Assembly (NCBI GenBank): GCA_041398965.1
Contig: JAWKTT010000005.1
Coordinates: 62,001-126,000 of the forward strand
From: JAWKTT01 sp041398965
GTDB taxonomy: Bacteria; Planctomycetota; Planctomycetia; Planctomycetales; Planctomycetaceae
Direction: 5' to 3'
DNA: 64,000 nucleotides
Shown here: positions 1 to 8,504 of the stretch, one piece after another
Position numbering within the stretch: position 1 is the first letter of the stretch
Layout of the letters: every line of letters begins with the position of its first letter
Notes under the pieces: model-generated
Databases searched by the model: none
Seen by the model: the letters and a program-made list of their open reading frames with translations, nothing else
What the model was told of the DNA's origin: nothing
Position numbers and translations under genes: made by a program

Positions 1-264
1 TGCATTTTATGACAACACTCCTGATTGCTGTGTGTTACTCAACTACTGTCCAGGAAGAGGGTTGTGGAAAAATCAAGATGTGGCATGCGGAGTGCATTTG
101 GAGAGTGTCACTCATTCCAATCGAGGCGACAACAGGGGGTCAGTTTCCGCAGCGGGCCGCGTCGTTCCCCATCGAAAATGTGGAGCGAGCGGAGACTGAC
201 ATCCCTGTTGTTGATGGCCGTAGAGATGCCAACGCCGACACATACCTCTTTCAGTGAAGTGACC

Positions 265-1650
265 ATGATGACCACTCCCATTCCAGGCCCGCGTGGGTCG
301 TTCTTTCTCGGAAACCTCAAGGAGTTTCGAGCGGGGTTATTGCCCTTTCTGGAGAGGTGTTTCACAGAGTTTGGCTCGGTTGCCACTTTTCGCCTTGGGC
401 CGCACAGGCTCGTCCTGCTGAGCGAACCTTCGCTGATGGAGGAAGTTCTTGTCCATCAGAACAAATTGTTTACGAAGCACTATGCCGTGCGACTGCTGAG
501 GCCCGTCCTCGGGAACGGTCTGCTGCTCAGCGAGGGGAAACAATGGCTCTCACAACGACGACTGATTCAACCGGCGTTCTCGCGACGATTCAACGATGAC
601 TTAACGAAAACCGTTCGACGACATGCCGAGCGACTTGCGGCAGATTGGCGGGAGTCGCCGCGACGTGATCTGTATCACGACATGACGAAGCTCACTGTAC
701 AAATCGCTGCAGAAGCATTCTTGGGTGTCTCTGATATCGTGGACATGGAGGAGATTGGCGAACATCTCGAAGTAATTCATGCCGACTTTGAACACCGGTT
801 TCAACGAGCAGCCAACCCTCCAATGTGGGTGCCGACCTTTGGGAATCGCCGACTGCGTTTCGCTGTTCAGGGGTTGACGGCTCTGATTGACCGCATGATC
901 GAACGACGAAAGGCCGACTCGAACGAATACCACGACGCGCTGTCACTTCTCCTGCGTGTGAAGGATGAGCAGGGACGAGGCATGCCGATTCAACTGCTTC
1001 GAGATGAGGTGATGACCCTGCTCCTCGCCGGGCACGACACGACATCCAACTCGCTCACGTGGACCTGGGTGCTGCTGGCACAACATCCGCAGGTGTTCAA
1101 GGCGTTGCGAGCAGAGGCACATGCCCTCGATGATGGAACTCGATGCCCAGGTGAGTTCCCCTACACGCACAATGTCATCAAAGAATCAATGCGGCTGCTG
1201 CCCCCTGTGTATCTCTTTGGGCGAGCTGCAATGTCGCCCGTGCAACTGGGGGATTACATCATCCAGAAAGGAGATAGCGTCGTCATGTCGCAATGGGTGC
1301 TACATCGCGATCCTCGGTGGTATCCCGAACCGCTCACTTTCAATCCTGGTCGCTGGACACCTGAGTTCGAGAGTCAGCTGCCGAAGTTTGCCTACTGTCC
1401 TTTCGGTGGCGGTCCGCGCGTCTGCCTGGGAAAAGAGGTTGCCATGATCGAAGCGGCGACCGTGCTCACCACATTGGCCAGAGAGTTTGACATCGTCCTT
1501 GAGAATCCCGACACCATCGTCCCCTGGCCAACTGTCACTCTTCGTCCCAAATCGGCTGTCTGGGCCAAGGTGATATCAAGAGGGCGGCCCGCTACCAACG
1601 ACGATGCCACGGGTGTCGTCAGGGAAGCGGCGGATCGTCCTATTGTGTGA
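265..1650 (+). CDS. Cytochrome P450
   Basis: Haem-thiolate monooxygenase of 461 residues. The I-helix oxygen-binding motif AGHDTTS lies near residues 254-260, the ExxR motif (ESMR) starts at about 307, and the haem loop FGGGPRVCLG spans about 380-389 with Cys387 as the axial ligand. The length is normal for a soluble bacterial P450. The reading frame stays open upstream to base 25, but the P450 fold begins with the proline-rich PIPGPRG just after the paired ATGs at 265 and 268, so I start there. No ferredoxin or ferredoxin reductase gene is adjacent, so redox partners must come from elsewhere. The substrate cannot be inferred. The family call is secure from the motifs; the physiological role is open. 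Confidence 0.95.
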   Translation: MMTTPIPGPRGSFFLGNLKEFRAGLLPFLERCFTEFGSVATFRLGPHRLVLLSEPSLMEEVLVHQNKLFTKHYAVRLLRPVLGNGLLLSEGKQWLSQRRLIQPAFSRRFNDDLTKTVRRHAERLAADWRESPRRDLYHDMTKLTVQIAAEAFLGVSDIVDMEEIGEHLEVIHADFEHRFQRAANPPMWVPTFGNRRLRFAVQGLTALIDRMIERRKADSNEYHDALSLLLRVKDEQGRGMPIQLLRDEVMTLLLAGHDTTSNSLTWTWVLLAQHPQVFKALRAEAHALDDGTRCPGEFPYTHNVIKESMRLLPPVYLFGRAAMSPVQLGDYIIQKGDSVVMSQWVLHRDPRWYPEPLTFNPGRWTPEFESQLPKFAYCPFGGGPRVCLGKEVAMIEAATVLTTLAREFDIVLENPDTIVPWPTVTLRPKSAVWAKVISRGRPATNDDATGVVREAADRPIV

Positions 1651-2743
1651 ATCACTCAGTGAACGGCGAGAAGGCGACGCACACTGACCATGATGTCAAT
1701 GGCGAGTACCAATGACTCACTTTCCCTCAAACTCGGAGAACTGCTCATGTTGACAACAACACGTCTGACGATCGGATTGACCATGTTCTTAGGGATACTG
1801 ATGCTGCCCGAGGACAGCCGTGGATGTGGGTGTGGTGGTGGGATGTCGATACGACAGTCCAGCACGCTCAAGAAGACTGTTGCCCCCATCTTGCCCCGAC
1901 CGATGTCAGCAACGTCCAGTGGGTGTCAGGTAATCCCATTCCTTCCGAGCGTTACTCGCCCGTGGATCTTGTTGTCCACTCTTTCTATCGATGGGATCAT
2001 TGAAATCGAGCGATGCTCAACAAAGGCCAAGGCGCCTGCTCAGTCTTCCACGGCGACAGGCGATCGAGTCTCGGAGCATTCGCTCGTCAATGAAGGTTCC
2101 CACTCGAATCGTTGAAAATCAACTCTACGAAATTGCTTCAACGGCGGGTCTCCCAGTTGACCCGCCACACGCTACCCCCTTGGAAGGGAGCCATTCGCGA
2201 TGCGGGAAATGCACGTGCCGATTCCCCAGTCCCACGGACTGTGGGAGACAAACTATCGGGGCGCTGCCCCTGAAAGCGGTTGCGGGTTGCCCACTTAACG
2301 ATCGGTCACTCACCGCTTGAATCTGTGAACACCCCCGTTTTGTGACGGCGATCCAGTTGCGTCCCCTGCGCACCTCACATCCCCATGGCAACAGTCGCTT
2401 GATGCCAACCCTGTTGTCTGCGAGGATCAGGAATCTGCTGGAGTATCTCCAGCAGTTCTGAACAGGCGGTTCATCATCAAGACACCTCATTGAATCGATC
2501 GCCCACGTCCAGTTGTCCAGTCGGAAGGTCCTGGTTTTTTCTCCTGCTAACGAATCCGAAAGTCTTCTGGAACTGGATTTTGGAGGTTCCGGTCTGGTGA
2601 GGGGGCAAATTGGGAGGTAGAATTGGTGGCGAAGGGGTGGCTTCGGTCCCCTCTGCCTACCTCCATTGGCCGTGGTCTGTTCGTTCCTTGGACAACTTCG
2701 GTTCCTGCCTGCCACTTTTCTCCCCGATTGAGGGGCCTGCCTC
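1651..2743. other. Long intergenic region, no secure gene
   Basis: Almost 1.1 kb separates the P450 stop from the DUF1592 cytochrome. Short open frames occur on both strands but none shows a recognisable domain, and the largest (minus strand, 2125-2745) has the basic, proline and serine-rich composition of a non-coding shadow. One short plus-strand ORF at 1747 is listed separately at low confidence. I see no tRNA-like structure or long repeat here. Confidence 0.5.
1747..2115 (+). CDS. Doubtful small ORF with hydrophobic N-terminus
   Basis: Not recognised. From the ATG at 1747 the frame encodes 122 residues, starting with a hydrophobic stretch (LTIGLTMFLGILML) followed by a Cys/Gly cluster (GCGCGGG), which could suggest an exported small protein. 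A GGAGAA sequence lies about 8 bases upstream of this ATG. The second half has no obvious protein character, and the alternative plus-strand frame after the Cys/Gly cluster (WVSGNPIPSERYSPVDL) looks equally protein-like, so a frameshift or plain chance are both possible. It stands alone between the P450 and the next cytochrome gene. Treat as unconfirmed. Confidence 0.2.
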   Translation: MLTTTRLTIGLTMFLGILMLPEDSRGCGCGGGMSIRQSSTLKKTVAPILPRPMSATSSGCQVIPFLPSVTRPWILLSTLSIDGIIEIERCSTKAKAPAQSSTATGDRVSEHSLVNEGSHSNR

Positions 2744-5077
2744 ATGTTTCGATTTCATCGAGATCGTCGGTTTGCTGATGCGCTGTTGCAGACGTTGTTG
2801 CAACGGGGGGGCGTCCTGTTGATGCTGCTGGCGTTGTTTGCTGGTGGGCGATCTTTGGAGGTGCGAGGCGAGGGCGAACAGGGGGCGGCAGATTCGTCGA
2901 TGGAACGGGGGGCTGTCCTCTATCGTCAACAATGTGCAAAATGTCATGGGGCGAATGGAGAAGGGGTGCAAGATGCCTTTGGAGACGCACTCGTCGGTGA
3001 CCGTTCGCTGAAAGAATTGACTGACCTCATCTCGCGGACAATGCCTGAAGGGGAGCCGAAGAAGTGTGTTGGCGAAGAGGCCGCAGCGGTTGCGTTGTAT
3101 GTCTACGACAGCTTCTACTCCGAGATCGCTCAGGCCCGTAACCGACCGGCAACCATCGAGTTCTCACGACTGACAGTCCGTCAGTATGAAGAGTCGATTG
3201 CCGACTTGCTGGCGAGTTTTACCGGCGAAGCGAGGGCCTCAAGTCAACGAGGTCTCGACGCGGAGTATTTCAACGATCGTCGTCCCAAGCGAGAAAAGCG
3301 AGTCATTCAACGTGTCGACCCGACGATCAACTTCCAGTTTGGGAGTGAAGGGCCTGGAGAAAAGATCAACAAAGAGGAGTTCTCGATCACTTGGCATGGA
3401 TCGATCACCCCTCCCGAGACCGGCTACTACGACTTCATCCTGAAGACTGAAAACGCGGGGCGTCTGTACATCAACAACACTTCGACCCCGCTGATCGATG
3501 CCTCGGTGAAGTCGGGCGATGAAACTGAGTATCAGCAGTCGATTCGACTACTGGGTGGGCGGGCTTACATGCTCAAGCTCGAGTACTTCGTCTTCAAACA
3601 GAAGACCGCTTCGATCGCATTATGGTGGAAGCCACCGCATCGGGCAGCCGAGTTGATCCCGGAACGTGCACTGACGTTTAATCGTCTCCCCGAGTCTTTT
3701 GTCCTCAAGACTCCGTTTCCTCCGGACGATCGCAGCATCGGCTACGAACGTGGGAACGCGATCTCGGCCGAGTGGTATCAGGCGACGACGTACGCCGCTC
3801 TGGAAGTGGCGAACCATCTCGTGAAGCATCTCGATCGGTTCGCCCGAACAAAGCATGATGCCGGGGACCGCCGTCAGAAGGTACAGGAGTTCTGCCGACA
3901 GTTCATCGAACGGGCTTTTCGCCGACCGCTATCGAACGAGGACCGCGAGTTCTATGTGGACCGTCACTTTGCGGGGGACCAGCCGCTCGAAACGACCGTT
4001 CAGAAGGTGCTGATCCTCGCCCTCAAGTCGCCAAAGTTTTTGTATCGGGAAACCGGACTCGGGACGTTTGATGACGTCGACCGTGCTTCGTGGGTCTCGT
4101 TCGCGTTGTGGGATTCGCTACCCGATTCCGCGCTGATGAAAGCTGCCACCACCGGACAACTGAAGACGGAATCTCAACTTCGGCAACAGGCCGAGCGGAT
4201 GCTTGCGGACCCCCGTGCGAAGGCAAAGCTGCGGTCGTTCATGCAACAATGGCTGAGGGTCGACCATTTTCCGGAGTTGAGCAAAGACCGTGAGATGTTC
4301 CCCGAGTTCAATGACGAGTTCGTCGCCGACTTGCGGACCTCGCTCGACCTGTTTGTCGACGACGTATTGTGGAGTGAGTCGTCTGACTTTCGGCGATTGT
4401 TGTCGTCCGATGAGGTCTATCTCAACGGTCGACTCGCGAAGTTCTATGGGGTCGAACTCCCTGCGGATGCGCCGTTTCAGAAAGTGTCGCTGGCCGATCA
4501 ACAGCGGGCCGGTGTGGTGACGCACCCCTTCCTGATGTCGGCTTTCGGCTACGATCGAACAAGCTCGCCGATCCATCGGGGGGTCTTTTTGGCGAGAAAC
4601 GTGCTCGGTCGCCGACTCAAGCCGCCGCCGATTGCCGTGACCCCCGCAGCGGTTGACCTCAATCCGAGTCTAAACACCCGAGAGCGGGTCGCGTTGCAGA
4701 CCAGTCCGCAGAATTGCCAAAGCTGCCACATAATGATTAACGCTCTTGGCTTTTCGCTCGAACAGTTCGATGCAGTCGGTCGATACCGTAAAGAGGAGCT
4801 GGGCCGCCCGATCGACGCGAGCGGTCAGTACCTCAGCACCGTCGGCGAGACGCATCCATTTGTCGGGTCGACCGAACTGGCAAAGTTCCTTGTTGATAGT
4901 CCCGAAGTTCACGAAGCCTTCGTTGAGCAACTGTTCCAGTATACAATGAAACAACCGGTCCGAGCGTTTGGTGCGACCTACCTGCAAGACCTCACCGAAT
5001 CGTTTCGGAAGAACAATTTCAACATCCAGAAGTTACTCATCGAAATGGCGGCCACCTCAGCCGAGCGAGTGAAGTAA
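2744..5077 (+). CDS. Exported c-type cytochrome with PA14 and DUF1592/1588/1585 domains
   Basis: A 777-residue planctomycete-type secreted protein. After an N-terminal hydrophobic segment (about 23-34) comes a single haem-binding motif CAKCH at 64-68 in a cytochrome c-like region. A DUF1587-like stretch (SRLTVRQYEESIADLL) follows, then a PA14-like carbohydrate-binding insert (roughly 170-300, with HGSITPPETGYYDF). The remainder matches the DUF1595, DUF1592, DUF1588 and C-terminal DUF1585 series; NCQSCH near 660 resembles a second haem-type site. These proteins are normally encoded directly before a DUF1552 gene, as is nearly the case here. The role is unknown; electron transfer linked to surface polysaccharide handling is a common inference from the domain mix. 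Start chosen at the ATG after a GAGGGG sequence. Confidence 0.88.
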   Translation: MFRFHRDRRFADALLQTLLQRGGVLLMLLALFAGGRSLEVRGEGEQGAADSSMERGAVLYRQQCAKCHGANGEGVQDAFGDALVGDRSLKELTDLISRTMPEGEPKKCVGEEAAAVALYVYDSFYSEIAQARNRPATIEFSRLTVRQYEESIADLLASFTGEARASSQRGLDAEYFNDRRPKREKRVIQRVDPTINFQFGSEGPGEKINKEEFSITWHGSITPPETGYYDFILKTENAGRLYINNTSTPLIDASVKSGDETEYQQSIRLLGGRAYMLKLEYFVFKQKTASIALWWKPPHRAAELIPERALTFNRLPESFVLKTPFPPDDRSIGYERGNAISAEWYQATTYAALEVANHLVKHLDRFARTKHDAGDRRQKVQEFCRQFIERAFRRPLSNEDREFYVDRHFAGDQPLETTVQKVLILALKSPKFLYRETGLGTFDDVDRASWVSFALWDSLPDSALMKAATTGQLKTESQLRQQAERMLADPRAKAKLRSFMQQWLRVDHFPELSKDREMFPEFNDEFVADLRTSLDLFVDDVLWSESSDFRRLLSSDEVYLNGRLAKFYGVELPADAPFQKVSLADQQRAGVVTHPFLMSAFGYDRTSSPIHRGVFLARNVLGRRLKPPPIAVTPAAVDLNPSLNTRERVALQTSPQNCQSCHIMINALGFSLEQFDAVGRYRKEELGRPIDASGQYLSTVGETHPFVGSTELAKFLVDSPEVHEAFVEQLFQYTMKQPVRAFGATYLQDLTESFRKNNFNIQKLLIEMAATSAERVK

Positions 5078-5134
5078 CTCGAGCAAGCATCGTTGCCGTC
5101 CCGAACGCCAGTCCTGTATCGGAATCATTGAGAG

Positions 5135-5479
5135 ATGGAACTGGTCTCCCGGGCAGCGGCCGAGCGTGCATTGGAGATAGTGTCGCAAGGGCGTGAATGG
5201 CCGGTCTATATCATTTTCGTGGGGATCATCTCCGCAGATTGTGTTGCGATCGGCCCAAGAGAAGGATTGTTGCACGGAGACTTGTTGACTTGGATTCGAG
5301 CGCACATCGAAGCGAAAACGAAACAGCGATGGGAATTTGAAGATAAAGATGTGTTCGATGGATACATTGAATGCGATGATGACGGGTCTCGAACGATTCG
5401 CACGATGGGTGGAGTGAGCCTGCCCAAGAACCTGACAACTGAGATTGAACGAATTCTGAGTGAATTGGAACAGTCATGA
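5135..5479 (+). CDS. Small hypothetical protein, first of an overlapping pair
   Basis: A 114-residue protein that I do not recognise. It has a mixed alpha/beta look: an N-terminal helix, a central hydrophobic strand (VYIIFVGIISADCVAIG), then a charged acidic segment (DVFDGYIECDDDGSRTIR) and a helical C-terminus. There is no signal peptide. Its TGA overlaps the ATG of the next ORF (ATGA), which implies translational coupling. The pair interrupts the usual DUF1592-DUF1552 neighbour arrangement and starts 57 bases after the cytochrome gene. A function cannot be assigned; the arrangement resembles small accessory two-gene modules but nothing in the sequence shows toxin, antitoxin or immunity activity. 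Confidence 0.55.
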   Translation: MELVSRAAAERALEIVSQGREWPVYIIFVGIISADCVAIGPREGLLHGDLLTWIRAHIEAKTKQRWEFEDKDVFDGYIECDDDGSRTIRTMGGVSLPKNLTTEIERILSELEQS

Positions 5480-5796
5480 CACATGCAACCCCCACGGACC
5501 GGTGGTCGAGGAATTTGGTCGATGCCGACGTTGTCGCACTGTCTGCCGACTGGGCGATGGCGGTTCGGCAACTGTGGGACTTGCGGCAGTCGGAGGAGAT
5601 TTCGCGACCACAATGGGAAGCAATCATCGATTGGCTCGTCGAGAGCCGTTTCGATGACAAGTCCCATCTCGCAGCAGAGACAGCGGCCAGTTTGATTGAA
5701 GACCTGGCACCAGATGACCTTAAACGTGCGGTGGAGATCATCACTGGTCCGCCACCACTTTGTGAACTGACATTTCGTCGCGTGACAACGACCTGA
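5476..5796 (+). CDS. Small hypothetical protein, second of an overlapping pair
   Basis: A 106-residue, mostly helical and acidic protein that I do not recognise. It starts in a 4-base ATGA overlap with the preceding 114-residue ORF, so the two are probably co-translated. Tryptophans are frequent in the N-terminal half (RWSRN, DWAMA, LWDLR, QWEAIIDW). No signal peptide or membrane segment is visible, so a cytoplasmic location is likely, unlike its exported neighbours on both sides. A palindromic hairpin lies about 25 bases after the stop. Whether it works with the cytochrome or DUF1552 protein is unknown. Confidence 0.5.
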   Translation: MTHATPTDRWSRNLVDADVVALSADWAMAVRQLWDLRQSEEISRPQWEAIIDWLVESRFDDKSHLAAETAASLIEDLAPDDLKRAVEIITGPPPLCELTFRRVTTT

Positions 5797-5820
5797 CTTT
5801 GGAAACTCATCACCCCCACG

Positions 5821-5837
5821 CGCCGGTGAGACCGGCG
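5821..5837. repeat. REP-like GC-rich palindrome
   Basis: Perfect 7-bp stem (CGCCGGT / ACCGGCG) with a GAG loop, between the small ORF pair and the DUF1552 gene. It is not followed by a T tract, so it is more like a dispersed palindromic repeat unit than a classical terminator. A related GCCGGC stem occurs at 51912. Confidence 0.45.
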
Positions 5838-5936
5838 GCTAAACGTTTGATTACTGTTTTGCTAGCGCGGGATGGGGCGTGAATCTGAAAACTGATGGAT
5901 CGTTCACCGATCACCACTTACCGAAAACCGATCGCC

Positions 5937-7253
5937 ATGACACTAGCATCTCGTCGAGAATTTCTGAAGCAGTTGGGCTTAGGGGTTGCCGCACTGCCGT
6001 TCTTGGGGAACCTGGCAAGCTTCGGGTTCGATGGAACAGAGTCTGCGCGGAAGCAGCGGCTCATCGTCATGTTCAGCCCGAATGGGACCGTTCCCAAAAA
6101 CTTCTGGCCAGACAAAGAGGGTCCACACGAAGAGTTCAAACGAATTCTCCTGCCGCTGACTCCCTTCAAAGACCGCGTGCTGACGTTGCATGGGGTCTGC
6201 GACAAAATTCAGGGAGATGGCGACAGCCACATGCGCGGAATGGGTTGTCTGTTGACCGGGACCGAACTGTTTCCCGGCAACATTCAAGGGGGATCCCACA
6301 CTCCGGCTGGCTGGGCTCGGGGCATCTCTGTTGATCAGGAGATTAAGAATTACCTCCAGTCCAAAGAAGAGACGGCCACGCGATTCGGTTCGCTCGAGTT
6401 TGGCGTCGTCGTCCCCGACCGAGCCGACACTTGGACCCGCATGTGTTACGCCGGGTCGAACCAACCGATCGCCCCGATTGACGATCCTTACCAAATGTTC
6501 CAGAAGCTGTATGGTCAAGCTCAGGAACGCGAGACGCTTGGCAGCCTTCTCGACGACTTGCAGGAGGACCTGAAGAGAGTCGAACATATGGTCTCTGTTG
6601 AAGATCGGCAGCTCCTCGAACAGCATCAGTCATTTGTTCGCGACATGGAACGTGAACTCAAGACGGACGAAGGACGTGCTCTCGACCATCCGGTCCCCAC
6701 CTTGGAACCAGGGCTGCGAGAAGAAAACGACAACATCCCCAAACTCTGTCAGATGCAGATCGAGTTGCTCGTCAACAGTTTTCAGGCGGACTTCGCGAGA
6801 GTAGCGTCGCTGCAAATTACGAATTCTGTCGGAACCCCCCGGATGAAGTGGCTCGGCATCGACGAGTCGCATCACGAACTCTCTCACGAACCCGACAGTA
6901 ACGAAGCGGCACAGGAAAAACTCACCAAAATCAACACATGGTACTGTGAGCAGCTCGCCTATCTGACGAAGCGGCTCGCCGAGACCCCCGAACCGAATGG
7001 CAACGGCTCACTACTCGACAACACCCTCATCCTCTGGGGGAACGAACTCGGGCAAGGGAATTCGCACACGCTGAACAACATCCCCTTTGTGCTCGTCGGC
7101 GGCGGACTCGACTTCCAAATGGGGCAGGCGAAGAAGTTCAAAAACGTTCCGCACAACCGGCTGCTCATGTCCCTAGCCCACGGTTTTGGTCACCACATCG
7201 AACGGTTCGGCAATCCCGACCATAGCCAGGCAGGTCCCCTCAGCCTCAGCTAA
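5937..7253 (+). CDS. DUF1552 Tat-exported protein
   Basis: A 438-residue planctomycete protein of the DUF1552 family. The ATG at 5937 gives an N-terminus SRREFLKQLGLG followed by a hydrophobic stretch, a twin-arginine export signal; the frame is open 14 codons further upstream but that part adds nothing. Internal features typical of the family include FSPNGTVPKNFWP near the N-terminus, HMRGMGCLLTG, and the C-terminal WGNELGQGNSH segment, which resembles the metal-site region of DUF1501 and sulfatase-like folds. DUF1552 genes generally accompany DUF1592 cytochromes, as here, though two small ORFs intervene. The biochemical activity is unknown. Confidence 0.9.
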   Translation: MTLASRREFLKQLGLGVAALPFLGNLASFGFDGTESARKQRLIVMFSPNGTVPKNFWPDKEGPHEEFKRILLPLTPFKDRVLTLHGVCDKIQGDGDSHMRGMGCLLTGTELFPGNIQGGSHTPAGWARGISVDQEIKNYLQSKEETATRFGSLEFGVVVPDRADTWTRMCYAGSNQPIAPIDDPYQMFQKLYGQAQERETLGSLLDDLQEDLKRVEHMVSVEDRQLLEQHQSFVRDMERELKTDEGRALDHPVPTLEPGLREENDNIPKLCQMQIELLVNSFQADFARVASLQITNSVGTPRMKWLGIDESHHELSHEPDSNEAAQEKLTKINTWYCEQLAYLTKRLAETPEPNGNGSLLDNTLILWGNELGQGNSHTLNNIPFVLVGGGLDFQMGQAKKFKNVPHNRLLMSLAHGFGHHIERFGNPDHSQAGPLSLS

Positions 7254-7625
7254 TTCGCTCAAGGATGTCCCCCTGACGGTACACATTTCGGTCGCTGTGT
7301 TGTTCCAGCGATCCACGGGAACGGACAGCGCTGTGCGCAACTCGGTACTTCTGGGGCAGAGAGACCTGCGATAACAGGCAGGCTTTGCGGCTTTGTGTGG
7401 AACTTGTGAATTCTTCTCTTTCCTGAAGAAAACCTGCTCTGCTATCCTTCCTCTCCGTGAATTGATTCCCACCGCAACATCACCGCGTGGATGTCTCGAC
7501 GATTCCGCCAGGAGTCCGAGGGCATCTCAGGAAGGTCCCTTCCTGATCGATCGGGGTGATGATCCTCCCTCGCGTCCCTTGGGGGGGTGCATTCAGATAG
7601 TCGTTGTCTTGGCAAGGAGGCCGCC
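7254..7625. other. Intergenic region upstream of rimI
   Basis: About 370 bases with no convincing ORF or repeat. The only clear signal is AAGGAGG at 7614-7620, the ribosome-binding site for the GTG start of rimI at 7626. Confidence 0.5.
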
Positions 7626-8162
7626 GTGTCTGCTCCAGAGTCGCTCAATCGTCCCATCGATGTCCAAATCCGCTGGCTCATTCGCCGTGACATGGCCGAC
7701 GTCCTGAGAATCGAACAGCAGTCCTTCGAGCACCCTTGGAACGAAGAAGACTTCCTGTGCTGTCTGCGGCAGCGCAACTGCATCGGCATGGTGGCCGAAC
7801 ATCACCACGAGATCGTCGGCTTCATGGTGTATGAACTGCACAAGTCGAGGCTCCACATCCTCAACTTCGCGGTCGATCAAGACTACCAACGCCGCAGCGT
7901 TGGCTCGCAGATGGTGTTGCGATTGATCGACAAGCTGTCGCAACAACGACGCGACGAGATTCTCCTGGAAGTCCGCGAGCGGAACCTTGACGCTCAAGTC
8001 TTCTTCAAGGAACAAGGGTTCCGAGCGATCACTGTACTCCGGTCGCATTACGAGGACACCTGCGAAGATGCCTACCTCATGCGATTCAGCCTGAGCGCTC
8101 AGGAAGACACTCTCTCGCCGTTCGCTGTCAAAAACCGGATCTCCGAATATGATGCCGCTTGA
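7626..8162 (+). CDS. rimI: Ribosomal-protein-alanine N-acetyltransferase RimI-like (GNAT)
   Basis: A 178-residue GNAT acetyltransferase. The motif set is that of RimI: RRDMADVLRIEQQSFEHPW near the N-terminus, VGFMVYELHKSRLHILNFAV for strands 4 and 5, the acetyl-CoA pyrophosphate loop QRRSVGSQM, and EVRERNLDAQVFFKEQGF with the C-terminal YYxxxxEDAYLMRF-type end. RimI transfers acetyl from acetyl-CoA to the N-terminal alanine of ribosomal protein S18, and paralogues act on other proteins. I chose the GTG at 7626 because a perfect AAGGAGG lies 5 bases before it; an ATG 13 codons upstream lacks such a site. The usual RimI partner TsaB is not adjacent. Confidence 0.85.
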   Translation: MSAPESLNRPIDVQIRWLIRRDMADVLRIEQQSFEHPWNEEDFLCCLRQRNCIGMVAEHHHEIVGFMVYELHKSRLHILNFAVDQDYQRRSVGSQMVLRLIDKLSQQRRDEILLEVRERNLDAQVFFKEQGFRAITVLRSHYEDTCEDAYLMRFSLSAQEDTLSPFAVKNRISEYDAA

Positions 8163-8279
8163 TGTGACGCCAATTGTGCGACGGACATCTGTGTTCGCCG
8201 CACAGGTCACACACCATCTCTCCACTATTGGCCCTCGCCGAGGTTTCGACTTGCAAGGGGGCCCGGCTCGACGACCCCG

Positions 8280-8501
8280 ATGAATCCAGAACAGATTTTC
8301 ATTGGCGGGGTGACAGCTGCCCTCTGTGCGGCAGGGATCGTGAAACGGACTTGGATTCTTACCGAGACCACCAAAGGGCAACGATTGGTTAGGCGGTGGG
8401 GAGAGTCACGAGCCGCAATGTTTACGCTCATCGTTTGTCTGACCGGTCTGCTGTTTGGACTCGCGTTGGCGATCGGTCTGCTGAATCCCATTAGGTGGTA
8501 A
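8280..8501 (+). CDS. Small two-helix membrane protein
   Basis: A 73-residue protein that I do not recognise. It has two hydrophobic segments, IFIGGVTAALCAAGIV near the N-terminus and LIVCLTGLLFGLALAIGLL near the C-terminus, joined by a basic loop (KGQRLVRRWGESR). It ends 3 bases before the DUF368 gene starts, so the two are almost certainly co-transcribed. That arrangement suggests a membrane partner or accessory of the DUF368 carrier, but this is only positional inference. No strong ribosome-binding site precedes the ATG. Confidence 0.5.
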   Translation: MNPEQIFIGGVTAALCAAGIVKRTWILTETTKGQRLVRRWGESRAAMFTLIVCLTGLLFGLALAIGLLNPIRW

Positions 8502-8504
8502 GTT

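Noticed and set aside
2125..2745. 206-codon minus-strand frame before the DUF1592 gene
   Set aside because: Arg/Pro/Ser-rich with no domain or signal, no ribosome-binding site noted; more likely chance.
5135..5796. Toxin-antitoxin pair
   Set aside because: The overlap and size are suggestive, but no toxin fold or DNA-binding motif can be seen in either protein.
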